DNA of 64,000 bases from Bradyrhizobium tropiciagri (lineage in GTDB: Bacteria; Pseudomonadota; Alphaproteobacteria; Rhizobiales; Xanthobacteraceae). Below are positions 46,408 through 54,964 of this stretch, one piece after another. The notes below the pieces were generated by a model. The model saw only the letters and a list, made by a program, of their open reading frames with translations, did no database searches and was not told the DNA's origin. The translations under genes and the position numbers were made by a program. Numbering within the stretch: position 1 is the stretch's first letter; each line of letters starts with the position of its first letter. Location of the stretch: the NCBI RefSeq assembly GCF_018130505.1, contig NZ_JAFCKH010000002.1, forward strand, positions 558,001 to 622,000, in the 5' to 3' direction.

Positions 46408-47703
46408 ATGCCCGTTCGCCTGGACCGACAGAGCGCCGATTTCGACCAGCGTTTCCGCGACTTCCTGGCGGCCAAGCGCGAGGTATCGGCCGACGTCGAG
46501 CGCGCCACCCGCGCCATCGTCGACGACGTGGTGGCCCGCGGCGACGCCGCGCTGCTCGAGGCGACCAAGAAGTTCGACCGGCTCGACATCGCCGCCGCCG
46601 GCCTGCGCATCACCGCGGCCGAGATAGCCGCCGCGGTCAAGGCCTGCGACCCCAAGACCGTCGACGCGTTGAAATTCGCCCGCGACCGGATCGAGACCTT
46701 CCACCGCCGCCAGTTGCCGAAGGACGAGCGCTTCACCGATGCCGAAGGCGTCGAGCTCGGCTGGCGCTGGAGCGCGGTCGATGCGGTCGGCCTGTACGTG
46801 CCCGGCGGCACCGCGGCCTATCCGTCCTCGGTGCTGATGAACGCGGTGCCGGCCAGGGTCGCCGGCGTGCCCCGCGTCGTGATGGTGGTGCCGGCGCCGG
46901 ACGGCAAGCTCAACCCGCTGGTGCTGGCGGCGGCCGATCTCGGCGGCGTCTCCGAGATCTACCGCGTCGGCGGCGCCCAGGCGGTGGCCGCGCTGGCCTA
47001 TGGCACCGCGACGATCGCGCCGGTGGCCAAGATCGTCGGCCCCGGCAACGCCTATGTCGCCGCCGCCAAGCGGCTGGTGTTCGGCAAGGTCGGCATCGAC
47101 ATGATCGCAGGTCCCTCCGAGGTGCTTGTGATCGCCGACGACACCGGCAATGCCGACTGGATCGCCGCCGATCTGCTGGCGCAGGCCGAGCACGACGTCA
47201 GCGCGCAGTCGATCCTGATCACCGACAGTCCGCGGCTCGCCGCCGATGTCGAGCGCGCGGTCGAGGCCCAGCTTGCGACGCTGCCGCGCCACGCCATCGC
47301 GCGCGCCTCGTGGAACGATTTCGGCGCCATCATCCAGGTCGCAAAGCTCGATGACGCGGTCGAGCTGGCCAACGCGATCGCCGCCGAGCACCTGGAGATC
47401 ATGACCGCCGACGCCGAGGGCCTGTCGGCCAAGGTCCGCAACGCCGGCGCGATCTTCCTCGGGGCGCATACGCCGGAGGCGATCGGCGATTATGTCGGCG
47501 GCTCCAACCATGTGCTGCCGACCGCGCGCTCGGCGCGGTTCTCCTCCGGCCTCGGGGTGCTTGACTTCATGAAGCGAACCTCGATCCTGAAGTGCGGGCC
47601 GGATCAGCTCCGTGCGCTCGGGCCCGCCGCGATGACGCTCGGCCAGGCCGAGGGTCTCGATGCCCATTCACGTTCCGTCGGATTGCGCCTCAACCTCTCA
47701 TGA
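46408..47703 (+). CDS. hisD: Histidinol dehydrogenase
   Basis: Zinc enzyme that oxidises L-histidinol to histidine in two NAD-dependent steps. The 431 residues have [20 protein letters not shown], then [29 protein letters not shown] and the signature [16 protein letters not shown]. The catalytic Glu/His region is [14 protein letters not shown], with the C-terminal [20 protein letters not shown]. Starts ATG at 46408. The stop overlaps the next gene in ATGA. Confidence 0.97.
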   Translation: MPVRLDRQSADFDQRFRDFLAAKREVSADVERATRAIVDDVVARGDAALLEATKKFDRLDIAAAGLRITAAEIAAAVKACDPKTVDALKFARDRIETFHRRQLPKDERFTDAEGVELGWRWSAVDAVGLYVPGGTAAYPSSVLMNAVPARVAGVPRVVMVVPAPDGKLNPLVLAAADLGGVSEIYRVGGAQAVAALAYGTATIAPVAKIVGPGNAYVAAAKRLVFGKVGIDMIAGPSEVLVIADDTGNADWIAADLLAQAEHDVSAQSILITDSPRLAADVERAVEAQLATLPRHAIARASWNDFGAIIQVAKLDDAVELANAIAAEHLEIMTADAEGLSAKVRNAGAIFLGAHTPEAIGDYVGGSNHVLPTARSARFSSGLGVLDFMKRTSILKCGPDQLRALGPAAMTLGQAEGLDAHSRSVGLRLNLS

Positions 47704-48203
47704 CCAAGTCCCCCGCCGACGAGGATTCCAACAATCGCATCGTCGCGGTGACGCTCGACGAGGAATCGATCGGCCGTTCCGGGCCCGATATCGAGCATGA
47801 GCGCGCGATCGCGATCTACGACCTGATCGAGCAGAACGTGTTCGCGCCCGAGGGCGCGGCAACGGGGCCCTACACGCTGCATATCGCGATCACCGGCAAC
47901 CGGTTGATGTTCGACATCCGGAAAGAAGACGGCGCGCCCGTGGTGGCGCATCTTTTGTCGCTGACCCCGTTCCGCCGCGTCGTGAAGGACTACTTCATGA
48001 TCTGCGACAGCTACTACCAGGCGATCCGCACCGCGACGCCGGACAAGATCGAGGCGATCGACATGGGCCGCCGCGGCATCCATGACGAGGGCTCGCGCAC
48101 GCTGCAGGAGCGCCTCAAGGGCAAGGTGCGCGTCGACTTCGAGACCGCGCGCCGGCTGTTCACGCTGATCACTGTGCTGCACTGGAAGGGTGAGGGCGCA
48201 TGA
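47700..48203 (+). CDS. UPF0262 family protein
   Basis: A 167-residue cytoplasmic protein. Typical UPF0262 segments are [60 protein letters not shown] and a C-terminal [20 protein letters not shown]. Its role is unknown; it nearly always lies directly after hisD in alphaproteobacteria. The start overlaps the hisD stop as ATGA, so translation is coupled. The longer open frame upstream is a hisD shadow. Confidence 0.92.
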   Translation: MTKSPADEDSNNRIVAVTLDEESIGRSGPDIEHERAIAIYDLIEQNVFAPEGAATGPYTLHIAITGNRLMFDIRKEDGAPVVAHLLSLTPFRRVVKDYFMICDSYYQAIRTATPDKIEAIDMGRRGIHDEGSRTLQERLKGKVRVDFETARRLFTLITVLHWKGEGA

Positions 48204-48248
48204 TGATGAGCGACGGGGGCGTGCCCCGGCCGAAAAAAGCCTGATCGG

Positions 48249-48713
48249 ATGGAAGCGCCGCGCGCGCGCAATCCCCAGGCCGTGCTGTTCGCATGCGGCC
48301 ACAACGCCGTGCGCTCGCCGATGGCTGCCAGCCTGTTGCAGCAGATGTTCCCGCAAGGCCTCTATGTCCGCTCGGCCGGCGTCAAGAAGGGCGAGCTCGA
48401 TCCGTTCGCGGTCGCCGTGATGGGCGAGCTCGGCCAGGACATCTCCGGGCACAAGCCCACCACCTTCGAGGAACTCGAGGATTGGGAAGGGCTGAACTTC
48501 GACCTCATCATCACGCTGTCGCCGGAGGCGCACCACAAGGCGCTGGACCTCACCCGCACGGTCGCTGCCGACGTCGAATACTGGCCGACCCACGATCCCA
48601 CCAACACCAGCGGCAACCGCGAGCAGAAGCTCGACGCCTATCGCGAGGTCTGCGACGGCCTGTTGCTGCGCATCCGCCGCCGTTTCGCGAGAACCGGGGC
48701 GGCGAGCGTGTAG
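48249..48713 (+). CDS. Low-molecular-weight protein-tyrosine-phosphatase-like protein
   Basis: A 154-residue phosphatase-fold protein. The P-loop CX5R is CGHNAVRSPM (Cys16-Arg22), and a candidate acid is in YWPTHDPTNTSG near the C-terminus. The fold is shared by LMW phosphatases and ArsC-type arsenate reductases; lack of the extra redox cysteines favours a phosphatase-like role, as inference. It lies in the usual hisD-UPF0262-LMWP order. ATG at 48249. Confidence 0.87.
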   Translation: MEAPRARNPQAVLFACGHNAVRSPMAASLLQQMFPQGLYVRSAGVKKGELDPFAVAVMGELGQDISGHKPTTFEELEDWEGLNFDLIITLSPEAHHKALDLTRTVAADVEYWPTHDPTNTSGNREQKLDAYREVCDGLLLRIRRRFARTGAASV

Positions 48714-48717
48714 ATGC

Positions 48718-48796
48718 GTAGGATGGGTGGAGCGCAGCGATACCCATCACGTTACGCGGGGAAATGATGGGTATCGCTGCGCTCCACCCATCCTAC
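48718..48796. repeat. REP pair, stem class B (same class as the RAYT flanks)
   Basis: The left GTAGGATGGGTGGAGCGCAG hairpin and its inverted copy ending CACCCATCCTAC are 17 bases apart. The sequence matches the RAYT-flanking REPs, so it is likely a non-autonomous product of that transposase. It occupies the 264-base gap 48714-48977 before maf, where no infA-like ORF was found. Confidence 0.85.
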
Positions 48797-48977
48797 GGCC
48801 CCTCGAAATGCGCTCCACTTTGCCCCTTGTCGCCAGACTGACAAACAGCTGTGCTTATGGGGCCCTGTCGCCCTCGGGGAGCGCGATTCGCGGCCGGGTT
48901 CCCTGGTTGTGCAACCATGCCTCATCCGATAGGTTCCGCGCGCTCGCCCGTCCCGCCGATTCCAGCCAAAAAGCCGA

Positions 48978-49607
48978 ATGTTAGGCCGTCCCAAATTCGT
49001 TCTTGCTTCCGGTTCGCCGCGGCGGCTGGCCCTGCTCAACCAGGCCGGCATCGAGCCTGATGCGCTGCGCCCGGCCGATGTCGACGAGACCCCGCGGCGG
49101 GGCGAGCTGCCGCGCGCCTGCGCCAACCGCCTGGCGCGCGCGAAAGCCGACGCAGCGCTGAAATCGGTGCAGCTCGACGACGATCTGCGCGGCTCCTTCA
49201 TCATCTCGGCGGATACCGTGGTCGCGGTCGGCCGCCGCATCCTGCCCAAGGCCAATCTGGTCGACGAGGCCGCGCAGTGCCTGCGGCTGCTGTCGGGCCG
49301 CAACCACCGCGTCTACACCGCGATCTGCGTGGTGACGCCGCGCGAGGCGTTCCGCCAGCGCCTGGTCGAGACCCGCGTCCGCTTCAAGCGGCTCAGCGAG
49401 GACGACATCCAAGCCTATATCGGTTCCGGCGAATGGCGCGGCAAGGCCGGCGGCTATGCCGTGCAGGGCATCGCCGGCTCGTTCGTGGTCAAGATGGTCG
49501 GCTCCTACACCAACGTCGTCGGCCTGCCGCTCTACGAGACCGTGACCCTGCTCGGCGGCGAAGGCTTTCCGATCCGCCACGGCTGGCTCAACGCCGTCGC
49601 GGTGTGA
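48978..49607 (+). CDS. maf: Maf-family nucleoside triphosphate pyrophosphatase
   Basis: A 209-residue house-cleaning enzyme that hydrolyses non-canonical or excess nucleotides. Family motifs: [19 protein letters not shown] at the N-terminus, [29 protein letters not shown] and [16 protein letters not shown], near the C-terminus [12 protein letters not shown]. Start ATG at 48978. yacG follows 239 bases later, a common pairing in Rhizobiales. Confidence 0.94.
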   Translation: MLGRPKFVLASGSPRRLALLNQAGIEPDALRPADVDETPRRGELPRACANRLARAKADAALKSVQLDDDLRGSFIISADTVVAVGRRILPKANLVDEAAQCLRLLSGRNHRVYTAICVVTPREAFRQRLVETRVRFKRLSEDDIQAYIGSGEWRGKAGGYAVQGIAGSFVVKMVGSYTNVVGLPLYETVTLLGGEGFPIRHGWLNAVAV

Positions 49608-49846
49608 GTGGCTGGGCCCGTCGCAGGGGGCGCCTGGCCAAAACACGAAGAACAACCCCATGCAAAGTAGCCGGCGGCTGCCAGCGTTCGACACGGCCGC
49701 TTGACACGTCGGGCAACTCAGCGGTATTCTTCCATTATTCCGAAATCATGCAGGCGCCATCGCTCCCACCCGCAAGCGGGAACGGGGCAGGGCGGAACAT
49801 GCGTCGGCCTCTTACATTTCCAATCGATGCTAACCTGTCTGCCGCC

Positions 49847-50029
49847 ATGACCGACCAAGCCGAAAAGCCCCAAAGTCCCCCGCGCCGCTGCCCGATCTGC
49901 GGCAAGCCCGTCGAGCAGGCCTTCCGCCCGTTCTGTTCCCCGCGCTGCCGCGACGTCGACCTGAACCGCTGGCTGAGCGGCTCCTACGTGGTCCCCGGCC
50001 GCGAGGGGGACGAAGAGGACGCGGATTAG
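49847..50029 (+). CDS. yacG: DNA gyrase inhibitor YacG
   Basis: A 60-residue zinc protein that binds GyrB and inhibits gyrase in E. coli. The four zinc cysteines are CPICGKPVEQAFRPFCSPRC, followed by RDVDLNRWLSGSYVVPG, the family hallmark. The acidic tail EGDEEDAD is normal. The ATG at 49847 gives the right length. The 239-base gap from maf contains only weak palindromes. Confidence 0.93.
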   Translation: MTDQAEKPQSPPRRCPICGKPVEQAFRPFCSPRCRDVDLNRWLSGSYVVPGREGDEEDAD

Positions 50030-50153
50030 CGGCGCTCTCCGATTCCGCCCCGTTCCCCGGTGCGCGCCGGATTGCTTTCGCCGCCCCCCGTCGCCACACT
50101 CGCGCCAACTGCACGACCCGAGGCCAATCGGACGATCAGGGAGGAGAGGACCG

Positions 50154-51131
50154 ATGCTGAACCGCCGCAACTTCGTCGGGCTTGCCGCCATGGCCGCGCC
50201 CGCAATCCTGACCGGGCGCGCGTGGGCGACCGGCTGGCCGGCCAAGCCGGTGCGGATCGTGGTGCCGTTCACGCCGGGCGGCTCGACCGACATCACCGCG
50301 CGGCTGGTCGGCAACCGCCTGCAGGAGGTCTGGGGCCAGACCGTCGTGGTCGAGAACAAGCCCGGCGCCGGCGGCAACATCGCCGCCGACCTCGTCGCCC
50401 ATTCCGACCCGGACGGCTACACCGTCTTCATCGTCGGGCCCGGCATGGCCACCAACCCGTTCCTCTATCCGTCGCTGAGCTACGATCCGGTCAACGATTT
50501 CGCGCCGGTGACGATGCTGATCACCCAGCCCAACCTGATGTGCGTGCCGAATACATCGCCGGCGCACTCGGTGAAGGAGTTCATCGCCTACTGCACCGGC
50601 AACCGCGGCAAGGTGACCTTCGCCTCGTCGGGCAACGGCACCACGCTGCATCTCAGCGGCGAGCTGTTCAAGCGGCTCGCCAATGTGGAGATGACGCACA
50701 TTCCCTATCGCGGCGGCGCTCCGGCCATCAACGACCTGATCCCCGGCCGCGTCGACGTCATCTTCGACAACATGCCCTCGATCCTGTCGCACGTGCAGGC
50801 CGGCCATGTGCGCGCCCTCGCGGTCACGACGAAACAGCGCGTCGGCGTGGTGCCGGATATCCCGACGCTGGACGAGGCCGGCGTGCCCGGTTTCGACGTG
50901 TTCTCGTGGTTTGCCTTCTTCGTGCCCGCCAAGACCCCGCCGGAGGTGATCGCCAAGATCCACGACGACACCAACGCCGCGCTGGTCCACCCGCCGGTAA
51001 AAACCCGTTTCGAGCAACTCGGCGCCAACCCGAAAGGCTCGACCCCGACCGAACTGGCCGCGTTCCTGAAATCCGAGACCGACAAATGGGGCCCGGTGAT
51101 CCGCGACGCCCGCATCAAGGTGGAAAACTAG
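50154..51131 (+). CDS. Bug/TctC-type solute-binding protein
   Basis: A 325-residue periplasmic receptor of the tripartite tricarboxylate transporter family. A Tat-like or Sec signal starts MLNRRNFVGLAAMAAPAILT. The mature domain has PAKPVRIVVPFTPGGSTDIT, VVVENKPGAGGNIAADLVAH, GNGTTLHLSGELFKRLANVE, HIPYRGGAPAINDLIPGRVD and a C-terminal PTELAAFLKSETDKWGPVI. Ligands are usually small carboxylates. No TctA/TctB genes are close by, so it is an orphan, a common state in this group. Confidence 0.92.
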   Translation: MLNRRNFVGLAAMAAPAILTGRAWATGWPAKPVRIVVPFTPGGSTDITARLVGNRLQEVWGQTVVVENKPGAGGNIAADLVAHSDPDGYTVFIVGPGMATNPFLYPSLSYDPVNDFAPVTMLITQPNLMCVPNTSPAHSVKEFIAYCTGNRGKVTFASSGNGTTLHLSGELFKRLANVEMTHIPYRGGAPAINDLIPGRVDVIFDNMPSILSHVQAGHVRALAVTTKQRVGVVPDIPTLDEAGVPGFDVFSWFAFFVPAKTPPEVIAKIHDDTNAALVHPPVKTRFEQLGANPKGSTPTELAAFLKSETDKWGPVIRDARIKVEN

Positions 51132-51346
51132 GAGGGCCGTCTCCACCACGATCACCCGATCGCAGCGCGCAGGGTGGCCTAACTCCCGTCGGGCAATTGG
51201 AATAATGTCATTTTTTCAATGTGTTGCGGGCGGCCCCAAAGCCGGGCTCGCCGCGCCGAAGCCAACGGCGAAGGCGGGTGGACACAGCCCTCCGACCTCT
51301 CTATAAACCGCCCGCTCGCTTCGGCCTTTGACGGCCCAGCCGGTAT

Positions 51347-51422
51347 GCCCAGGTAGCTCAGTTGGTAGAGCATGCGACTGAAAATCGCAGTGTCGGTGGT
51401 TCGATCCCGCCCCTGGGCACCA
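51347..51422 (+). tRNA. tRNA-Phe (anticodon GAA)
   Basis: Reads GCCCAGGTAGCTCAGTTGGT, D arm, anticodon stem-loop GCGA-CTGAAAA-TCGC with anticodon GAA, TpsiC arm with GGTTCGATCCC, then acceptor CTGGGCACCA with encoded CCA. The 3' half is duplicated at 53246-53289. Confidence 0.96.
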
Positions 51423-51486
51423 CGCTTCGCCCTGCGGGCTGCGCGTGGCGCCGCCCCGCTAGGCGACAGGATCAGTGTAGACGCAC

Positions 51487-51701
51487 TGCCGTTATCTGAA
51501 AAAAGCTCCGTAGCTCCATTGCAACTGCGGGCTCCTGCAGCCGCTGAGCAGCAGCTTCTTGGCCCGGATGGCGTTGAAGCGGCTCGGCTTCGATGTCTTT
51601 CATGACCTGCATGTCTTTGCACATCTCCGCGATCAGCGATGCGATCGAGGCTTCGTTGTCCTGAACCCGCTTCGCTGGATCGCGTCGGCGTACTTCCCAC
51701 T
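51487..51701 (-). pseudogene. Remnant of an alpha/beta hydrolase, C-terminal part (left copy)
   Basis: The reverse strand carries KRVQDNEASIASLIAEM, VMKDIEAEPLQ and then, after a deletion, AMELRSFFQ. These match KRVKDGDASIASLIKAMRND, IVKDIEAAPLQ and ARELRTFFG of the intact hydrolase at 59291-60142. The central part coding the base His is missing, so this is decayed. It lies immediately downstream of tRNA-Phe. Confidence 0.75.
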
Positions 51702-52541
51702 TCAATGCTGTTGTTGGCCGGGTTGTCGAGCCAGAGCGGACGCGTCCGGATGGGAGTTCGGCAGATCGAAAGCTAGTGCCAGTGCAGCGACCAACAGCGC
51801 CAATAGGATATACTTCAACTTGAAAATCGACAGAACCTGCAGCCAGGCCTTGGTAGGTTCCGGCTCCCCCGCAGCAGAGACAATTTCGCCATTTCGGAGA
51901 AAAGGAACCCAGAACTTCCGGCAGAAGTCAGCCTTCAGGAAGTGCCCGTGTCCGGCTCCATTGTGCCATCGGTCACGGACCAGCGGGCGTAGAAAGCCAT
52001 ATGTTCCGGCGGAGCCATAGCCTGTCGTGATGCTCTCTGCGATGGCGGGCCAAATGTCACGAGTGCCGACCTCGTTGATGATGGGAGCGGAGAACCGGTC
52101 CTGAAGTTGTTCAAATCCAAACTTATAGGGGACGACACTTCCGCAAAAGATGATGCGGTGAAATTTTCGATCGAAGCCTTCTTTCATCAAATGCGAGACG
52201 ACGAACGTCCCAAAACTATGCGCAATGATCGAAATCGGTCTGTTGGGGTTGTTCTGGACGACAATGTTGATTTGATTCTCCACATCCTCGATCGCCTGCC
52301 GCCGAAAGTGCCAGATCGGCAGCAGGAATTTGATCAAGTTGAAGCGGCCATAGTTCGTGGGCTCGACCTTGAAGCCTGCTTCCTCCAATGTTCTGCGGAT
52401 AGTGGTTTGCCAGAGCGCAAAATCGCGGATGCCGTGAACGAGGACGACAACGTCGTTCTCCGCCGCGCTCGCATTAGTGCTCAACGGGTTTTCCAATCGC
52501 TGAACAAAACTCTCGCTTTGTGTTTTGCGCCGCTCAGTCAT
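51702..52541 (-). CDS. Membrane-tailed alpha/beta hydrolase in the tRNA-Phe island
   Basis: A 279-residue protein. VVVLVHGIRDFALWQTTI (34-51) is the lead strand with the oxyanion region, IIAHSFGTFVVSHLMKEG contains the nucleophile Ser109, and the later NGAGHGHFLKADF may hold the base His. A hydrophobic helix KYILLALLVAALALAFDL near 243-260 would anchor it at the C-terminus. The lipase-like domain plus tail suggests action at membranes. The start overlaps the previous gene's stop (ATGA). GC is lower than in the surroundings. No database family is claimed. Confidence 0.75.
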   Translation of the reverse strand: MTERRKTQSESFVQRLENPLSTNASAAENDVVVLVHGIRDFALWQTTIRRTLEEAGFKVEPTNYGRFNLIKFLLPIWHFRRQAIEDVENQINIVVQNNPNRPISIIAHSFGTFVVSHLMKEGFDRKFHRIIFCGSVVPYKFGFEQLQDRFSAPIINEVGTRDIWPAIAESITTGYGSAGTYGFLRPLVRDRWHNGAGHGHFLKADFCRKFWVPFLRNGEIVSAAGEPEPTKAWLQVLSIFKLKYILLALLVAALALAFDLPNSHPDASALARQPGQQQH

Positions 52542-53089
52542 TGGTCACCATCTTTGACCAAATCTGTGATGGGCGGCAGCTCTCTTTTTTTGCCGGAGAT
52601 CTTTCCTAGGTCCTCCAGAACTCCGTTCAGCTCACGATGCAATTCGCGAAAATTCTTTGCCGTCAATGCGTGTACTTCTATCAGCCACTCTTGTCCCGCG
52701 GCGGCGATATATTTGTCCATTTCAAAATGTTCATCGTCTCTTTTACGTACCAACTGCCACCGAGTGCTTCCGTAGAACGTTGTCCACAAACCTCCGGCTT
52801 CGTACAAATGTGCCGCACCCCGGTTGACCCACTTTTCGTAAGCTAGCCACAGCAGATCGTACGCCCGCTCGGTCCGCTCCGTGACAGGTGAAGGTCTGCG
52901 GTCTTCGCGATCAGGTTTCAGCAAAAATAGAGCAGCGGACCCCATGAGCTTGGAAAACAAAATGCCCGGGGCGACAAACCCCTTCGACATAAGCTCAACT
53001 AGTGCCTCTGGGGCTGGTTTCCCCGACGCCACAAGGCGGTCAACCAAACCGCGTAAATCGAATTTTTGCTCTTCCATCGTTGTCCCCAC
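52538..53089 (-). CDS. Unknown protein coupled to the island hydrolase
   Basis: A 183-residue protein beginning MGTTMEEQKFDLRGLVDRLV. It has a weak hydrophobic patch (FSKLMGSAALFLLKP), aromatic-rich central sequence LLWLAYEKWVNRGAAHLYEA and WTTFYGSTRWQLVRKRDDEH, then a helical end ELHRELNGVLEDLGKISGKK. No motif known to me. Translation of the hydrolase gene is coupled to it by ATGA, so the two act together. Upstream lies only the duplicated tRNA end. Composition is AT-richer than the chromosome around it. Confidence 0.7.
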   Translation of the reverse strand: MGTTMEEQKFDLRGLVDRLVASGKPAPEALVELMSKGFVAPGILFSKLMGSAALFLLKPDREDRRPSPVTERTERAYDLLWLAYEKWVNRGAAHLYEAGGLWTTFYGSTRWQLVRKRDDEHFEMDKYIAAAGQEWLIEVHALTAKNFRELHRELNGVLEDLGKISGKKRELPPITDLVKDGDQ

Positions 53090-53245
53090 ACCATTGAGCC
53101 AACTGAACGTGGATTTTGTTCGTCTTCACTCTCCATGGGCGTCGCAGCTTGTGTCACGCAAACCTGAAGTAACCCATTGATTGTTTTCGAGCAGTGAGAC
53201 ACGTTTAGCTTGCTTGAGCCCACGATTCAACAGCTAACACTAAGC

Positions 53246-53289
53246 CTGAAAATCGCGGTGTCCGTGTTTGATCCCGCCCCTGAGCACTA
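53246..53289 (+). repeat. Degraded duplicate of the tRNA-Phe 3' half (attachment-site-like)
   Basis: CTGAAAATCGCGGTGTCCGT followed by GTTTGATCCCGCCCCTGAGC and ACTA matches tRNA-Phe positions 51378-51422 with about five differences, including a one-base loss. Homology continues past the tRNA end as ACGCTTCG and CCTGCGGG. Direct repeats of a tRNA 3' end around foreign genes are the usual footprint of site-specific integration. Confidence 0.75.
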
Positions 53290-53324
53290 CGCTTCGACCT
53301 GCGGGTCATGAGAGCGCAGACCGA

Positions 53325-53548
53325 CCGCGCTTGCCCGAAAAAACTCCGTAGCTTCCTCGCGACCAACTCCGGCTTGCCGACGTTGTCGGCGGCGATGTGG
53401 TCGGCTTTGGCAGGCTCGATCCGTGCGGCGCGCGGCAGCACGCCGGCGAGGGCGTCGAGCGCGGTCCTGAGGAATTGCGGGCTTTTGCCGCCGCCGAGCA
53501 GCAGCGTGTCGGCGCGGATCGCGCTGAAGGGCTGCAACGGCGCGGCTT
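53325..53548 (-). pseudogene. Remnant of an alpha/beta hydrolase, C-terminal part (right copy)
   Basis: The reverse strand encodes PLQPFSAIRADTLLLGGGKS, TALDALAGVLPRAARIEPAK and ADHIAADNVGKPELVARKLR ending SFFG. It is nearly identical to the last 65 residues of the hydrolase at 59291-60142. The N-terminal two thirds are missing and replaced by a REP, so this is a fragment. The flanking tRNA-Phe-like sequence has the same relative position as at 51378-51701. Confidence 0.8.
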
Positions 53549-53589
53549 TGCCGAAGTGCGTAGCGCAACCTGGTTTTTGCTTGATGCAA

Positions 53590-53620
53590 CCCCGCATTTC
53601 GCTTCGCTCATGCGGGCTAC
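53590..53620. repeat. Single REP, stem class C
   Basis: On the reverse strand GTAGCCCGCATGAGCGAAGC is followed by GAAATGCGGGG, a GTAG-led hairpin that shares the GAGCGAAGCG core with the other REPs but has its own stem. It truncates the hydrolase remnant. Confidence 0.7.
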
Positions 53621-53680
53621 TTGCTGATATCCGAAGTGGGTCCGCTTCTGGCCCATAGCCGGCCTTTGCTCGGAAGGCCG

Positions 53681-53750
53681 CAATGTCCGCTGCACCGAAT
53701 GAAGCGGATAGAGGCCAAGCAGGCTGCCTAGTCGGCTTGTGACCCATAGC
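53681..53750. repeat. Direct repeat, left copy (pair with 54965-55036)
   Basis: CAATGTCCGCTGCACCGAAT through GCAGGCTGCCTAGTCGGCTT and GTGACCCA is repeated in the same orientation at 54965-55036 with only a few changes. The two copies enclose two small genes. Confidence 0.8.
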
Positions 53751-53768
53751 GGAACAAAGATGGCTTCC

Positions 53769-54050
53769 CTATAGAGGGTAGCGCCATTTCAGCGCGCGGC
53801 GCAGGAAAAGCAAAGCCACGATGATGGCGATGGCGGCCCACCAAAGGATAGCCGGGACCGGCGAGTGCTGATTGTGAGTGTAGGCAATGCAAAGCACTAA
53901 GGCCAACAGGACGGCGACCAGCGCGTTTGAGACCCAATACAAAGGCGAGCGTAGAATCCCTGTTGCTGCGAGTTCGGCAGTTCGTTCGCGCGCCCGCGCA
54001 ACGCGCCACCAACAGAAGCCGACGAAAGCCAGGGTAATGATCCACTCCAT
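53769..54050 (-). CDS. Small membrane protein, three helices
   Basis: A 93-residue protein with helices MEWIITLAFVGFCWWRVA, SNALVAVLLALVLCIAYTHN and PAILWWAAIAIIVALLFLRR, and a short Arg-rich loop ARARERTAELAATG between the first two. No recognised family. The ATG at 54050 is taken; a Met two codons earlier is also in frame. It lies between the direct repeats at 53681 and 54965 together with a DUF4019-like gene of the same strand. Confidence 0.6.
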   Translation of the reverse strand: MEWIITLAFVGFCWWRVARARERTAELAATGILRSPLYWVSNALVAVLLALVLCIAYTHNQHSPVPAILWWAAIAIIVALLFLRRALKWRYPL

Positions 54051-54182
54051 TGCCAAGCTATTCTCATGCGATTCTGTAAATAGTCTTAGTCAAACGCCTC
54101 AAATTGACTTCGGCTTTTGACCCGAAGCGGTCGTTCGAAACCGACGGAACCGAAGTTTCGGAAACCCACGTGACGCTTGCTT

Positions 54183-54833
54183 TCAGTGCCGCGACGGAGG
54201 CGCTATCGATCCATAGTTGGGACAGTTCGTGGCCAACGCCGCCCACATCTGGTCAAGAACTGCGCCCGTTTTGTCGCGCTCGATTTTTGCGGCGGTGGCG
54301 TTGTCTATGAAATTACTCTCTTGGCGCATGACCTCGAAATCACCGCCGGACGGCCTCTGATAGAGCACCACATAACCGCAATGTCGGTCTATGTTCACGA
54401 ACTGAGTGGCGACGTCGATGGCAGCATACACTCCGCGAAACGGCGCGGCGGCTGGATCTTTGGTCCAAGTGACCTTCAAAATATTCCGCCGCACTAACGT
54501 GCCCGATCGTTCACGAAATTCACGATTCTTCTGGATGAACTGCGAAAGAGGTAACGAATTCCGGTTGGCTTCGGCCATCATGGCGTACGTGCGCTCATAC
54601 TGTTGCTGATCGAGTGCAGAAAAGTAGTCGCTTGTCTCTTTGAGAACCTGCTCCTCTTGGATACGGGAGGGTAGCCAGCCCGGCGCTGAGTCGCTCGTTA
54701 TGTTTACCTCGCGGCGAGGGCTCGACCTTGCAGGGTCTTGCACTGGAGAGTTCTGAGTCCTCCCAGCCGATCCAAAGATCCCTAGCGCCGCTATCGCTGT
54801 CATCAAAGCCGCAAAGATTGGCGACAATTTCAT
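54183..54833 (-). CDS. DUF4019-like secreted protein
   Basis: A 216-residue exported protein. The signal peptide is MKLSPIFAALMTAIAALGIF with a cut near SAGR or further on. After a polar linker, the domain SDYFSALDQQQYERTYAMMA, then RSGTLVRRNILKVTWTKDPA and YAAIDVATQFVNIDRHCGYV, YQRPSGGDFEVMRQESNFI matches DUF4019, a ketosteroid-isomerase-like fold of unknown role. The ATG at 54833 begins the signal peptide. GC is lower than average. Confidence 0.7.
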   Translation of the reverse strand: MKLSPIFAALMTAIAALGIFGSAGRTQNSPVQDPARSSPRREVNITSDSAPGWLPSRIQEEQVLKETSDYFSALDQQQYERTYAMMAEANRNSLPLSQFIQKNREFRERSGTLVRRNILKVTWTKDPAAAPFRGVYAAIDVATQFVNIDRHCGYVVLYQRPSGGDFEVMRQESNFIDNATAAKIERDKTGAVLDQMWAALATNCPNYGSIAPPSRH

Positions 54834-54964
54834 TGTCTTCCTCGGGTCGCACAGCAATTTCTCATACAAGGGAGTCACAACGCAAGGTGTTGCTCCACAT
54901 AGTTTATCGATTGGTACGGGAGATTCCGGTATTGGCCCTTACCCGACCTCTGATCAGAATGTAC

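Noticed and set aside
48851-49060. 69-residue ORF before maf
   Set aside because: Overlaps the maf start in another frame. It has no ribosome site and a Pro/Arg-rich shadow composition; also not infA.
53205-53747. 180-residue ORF covering the right hydrolase remnant
   Set aside because: It joins an unrelated REP-derived N-terminus to a hydrolase C-terminus. Treated as a pseudogene fragment, not a gene.
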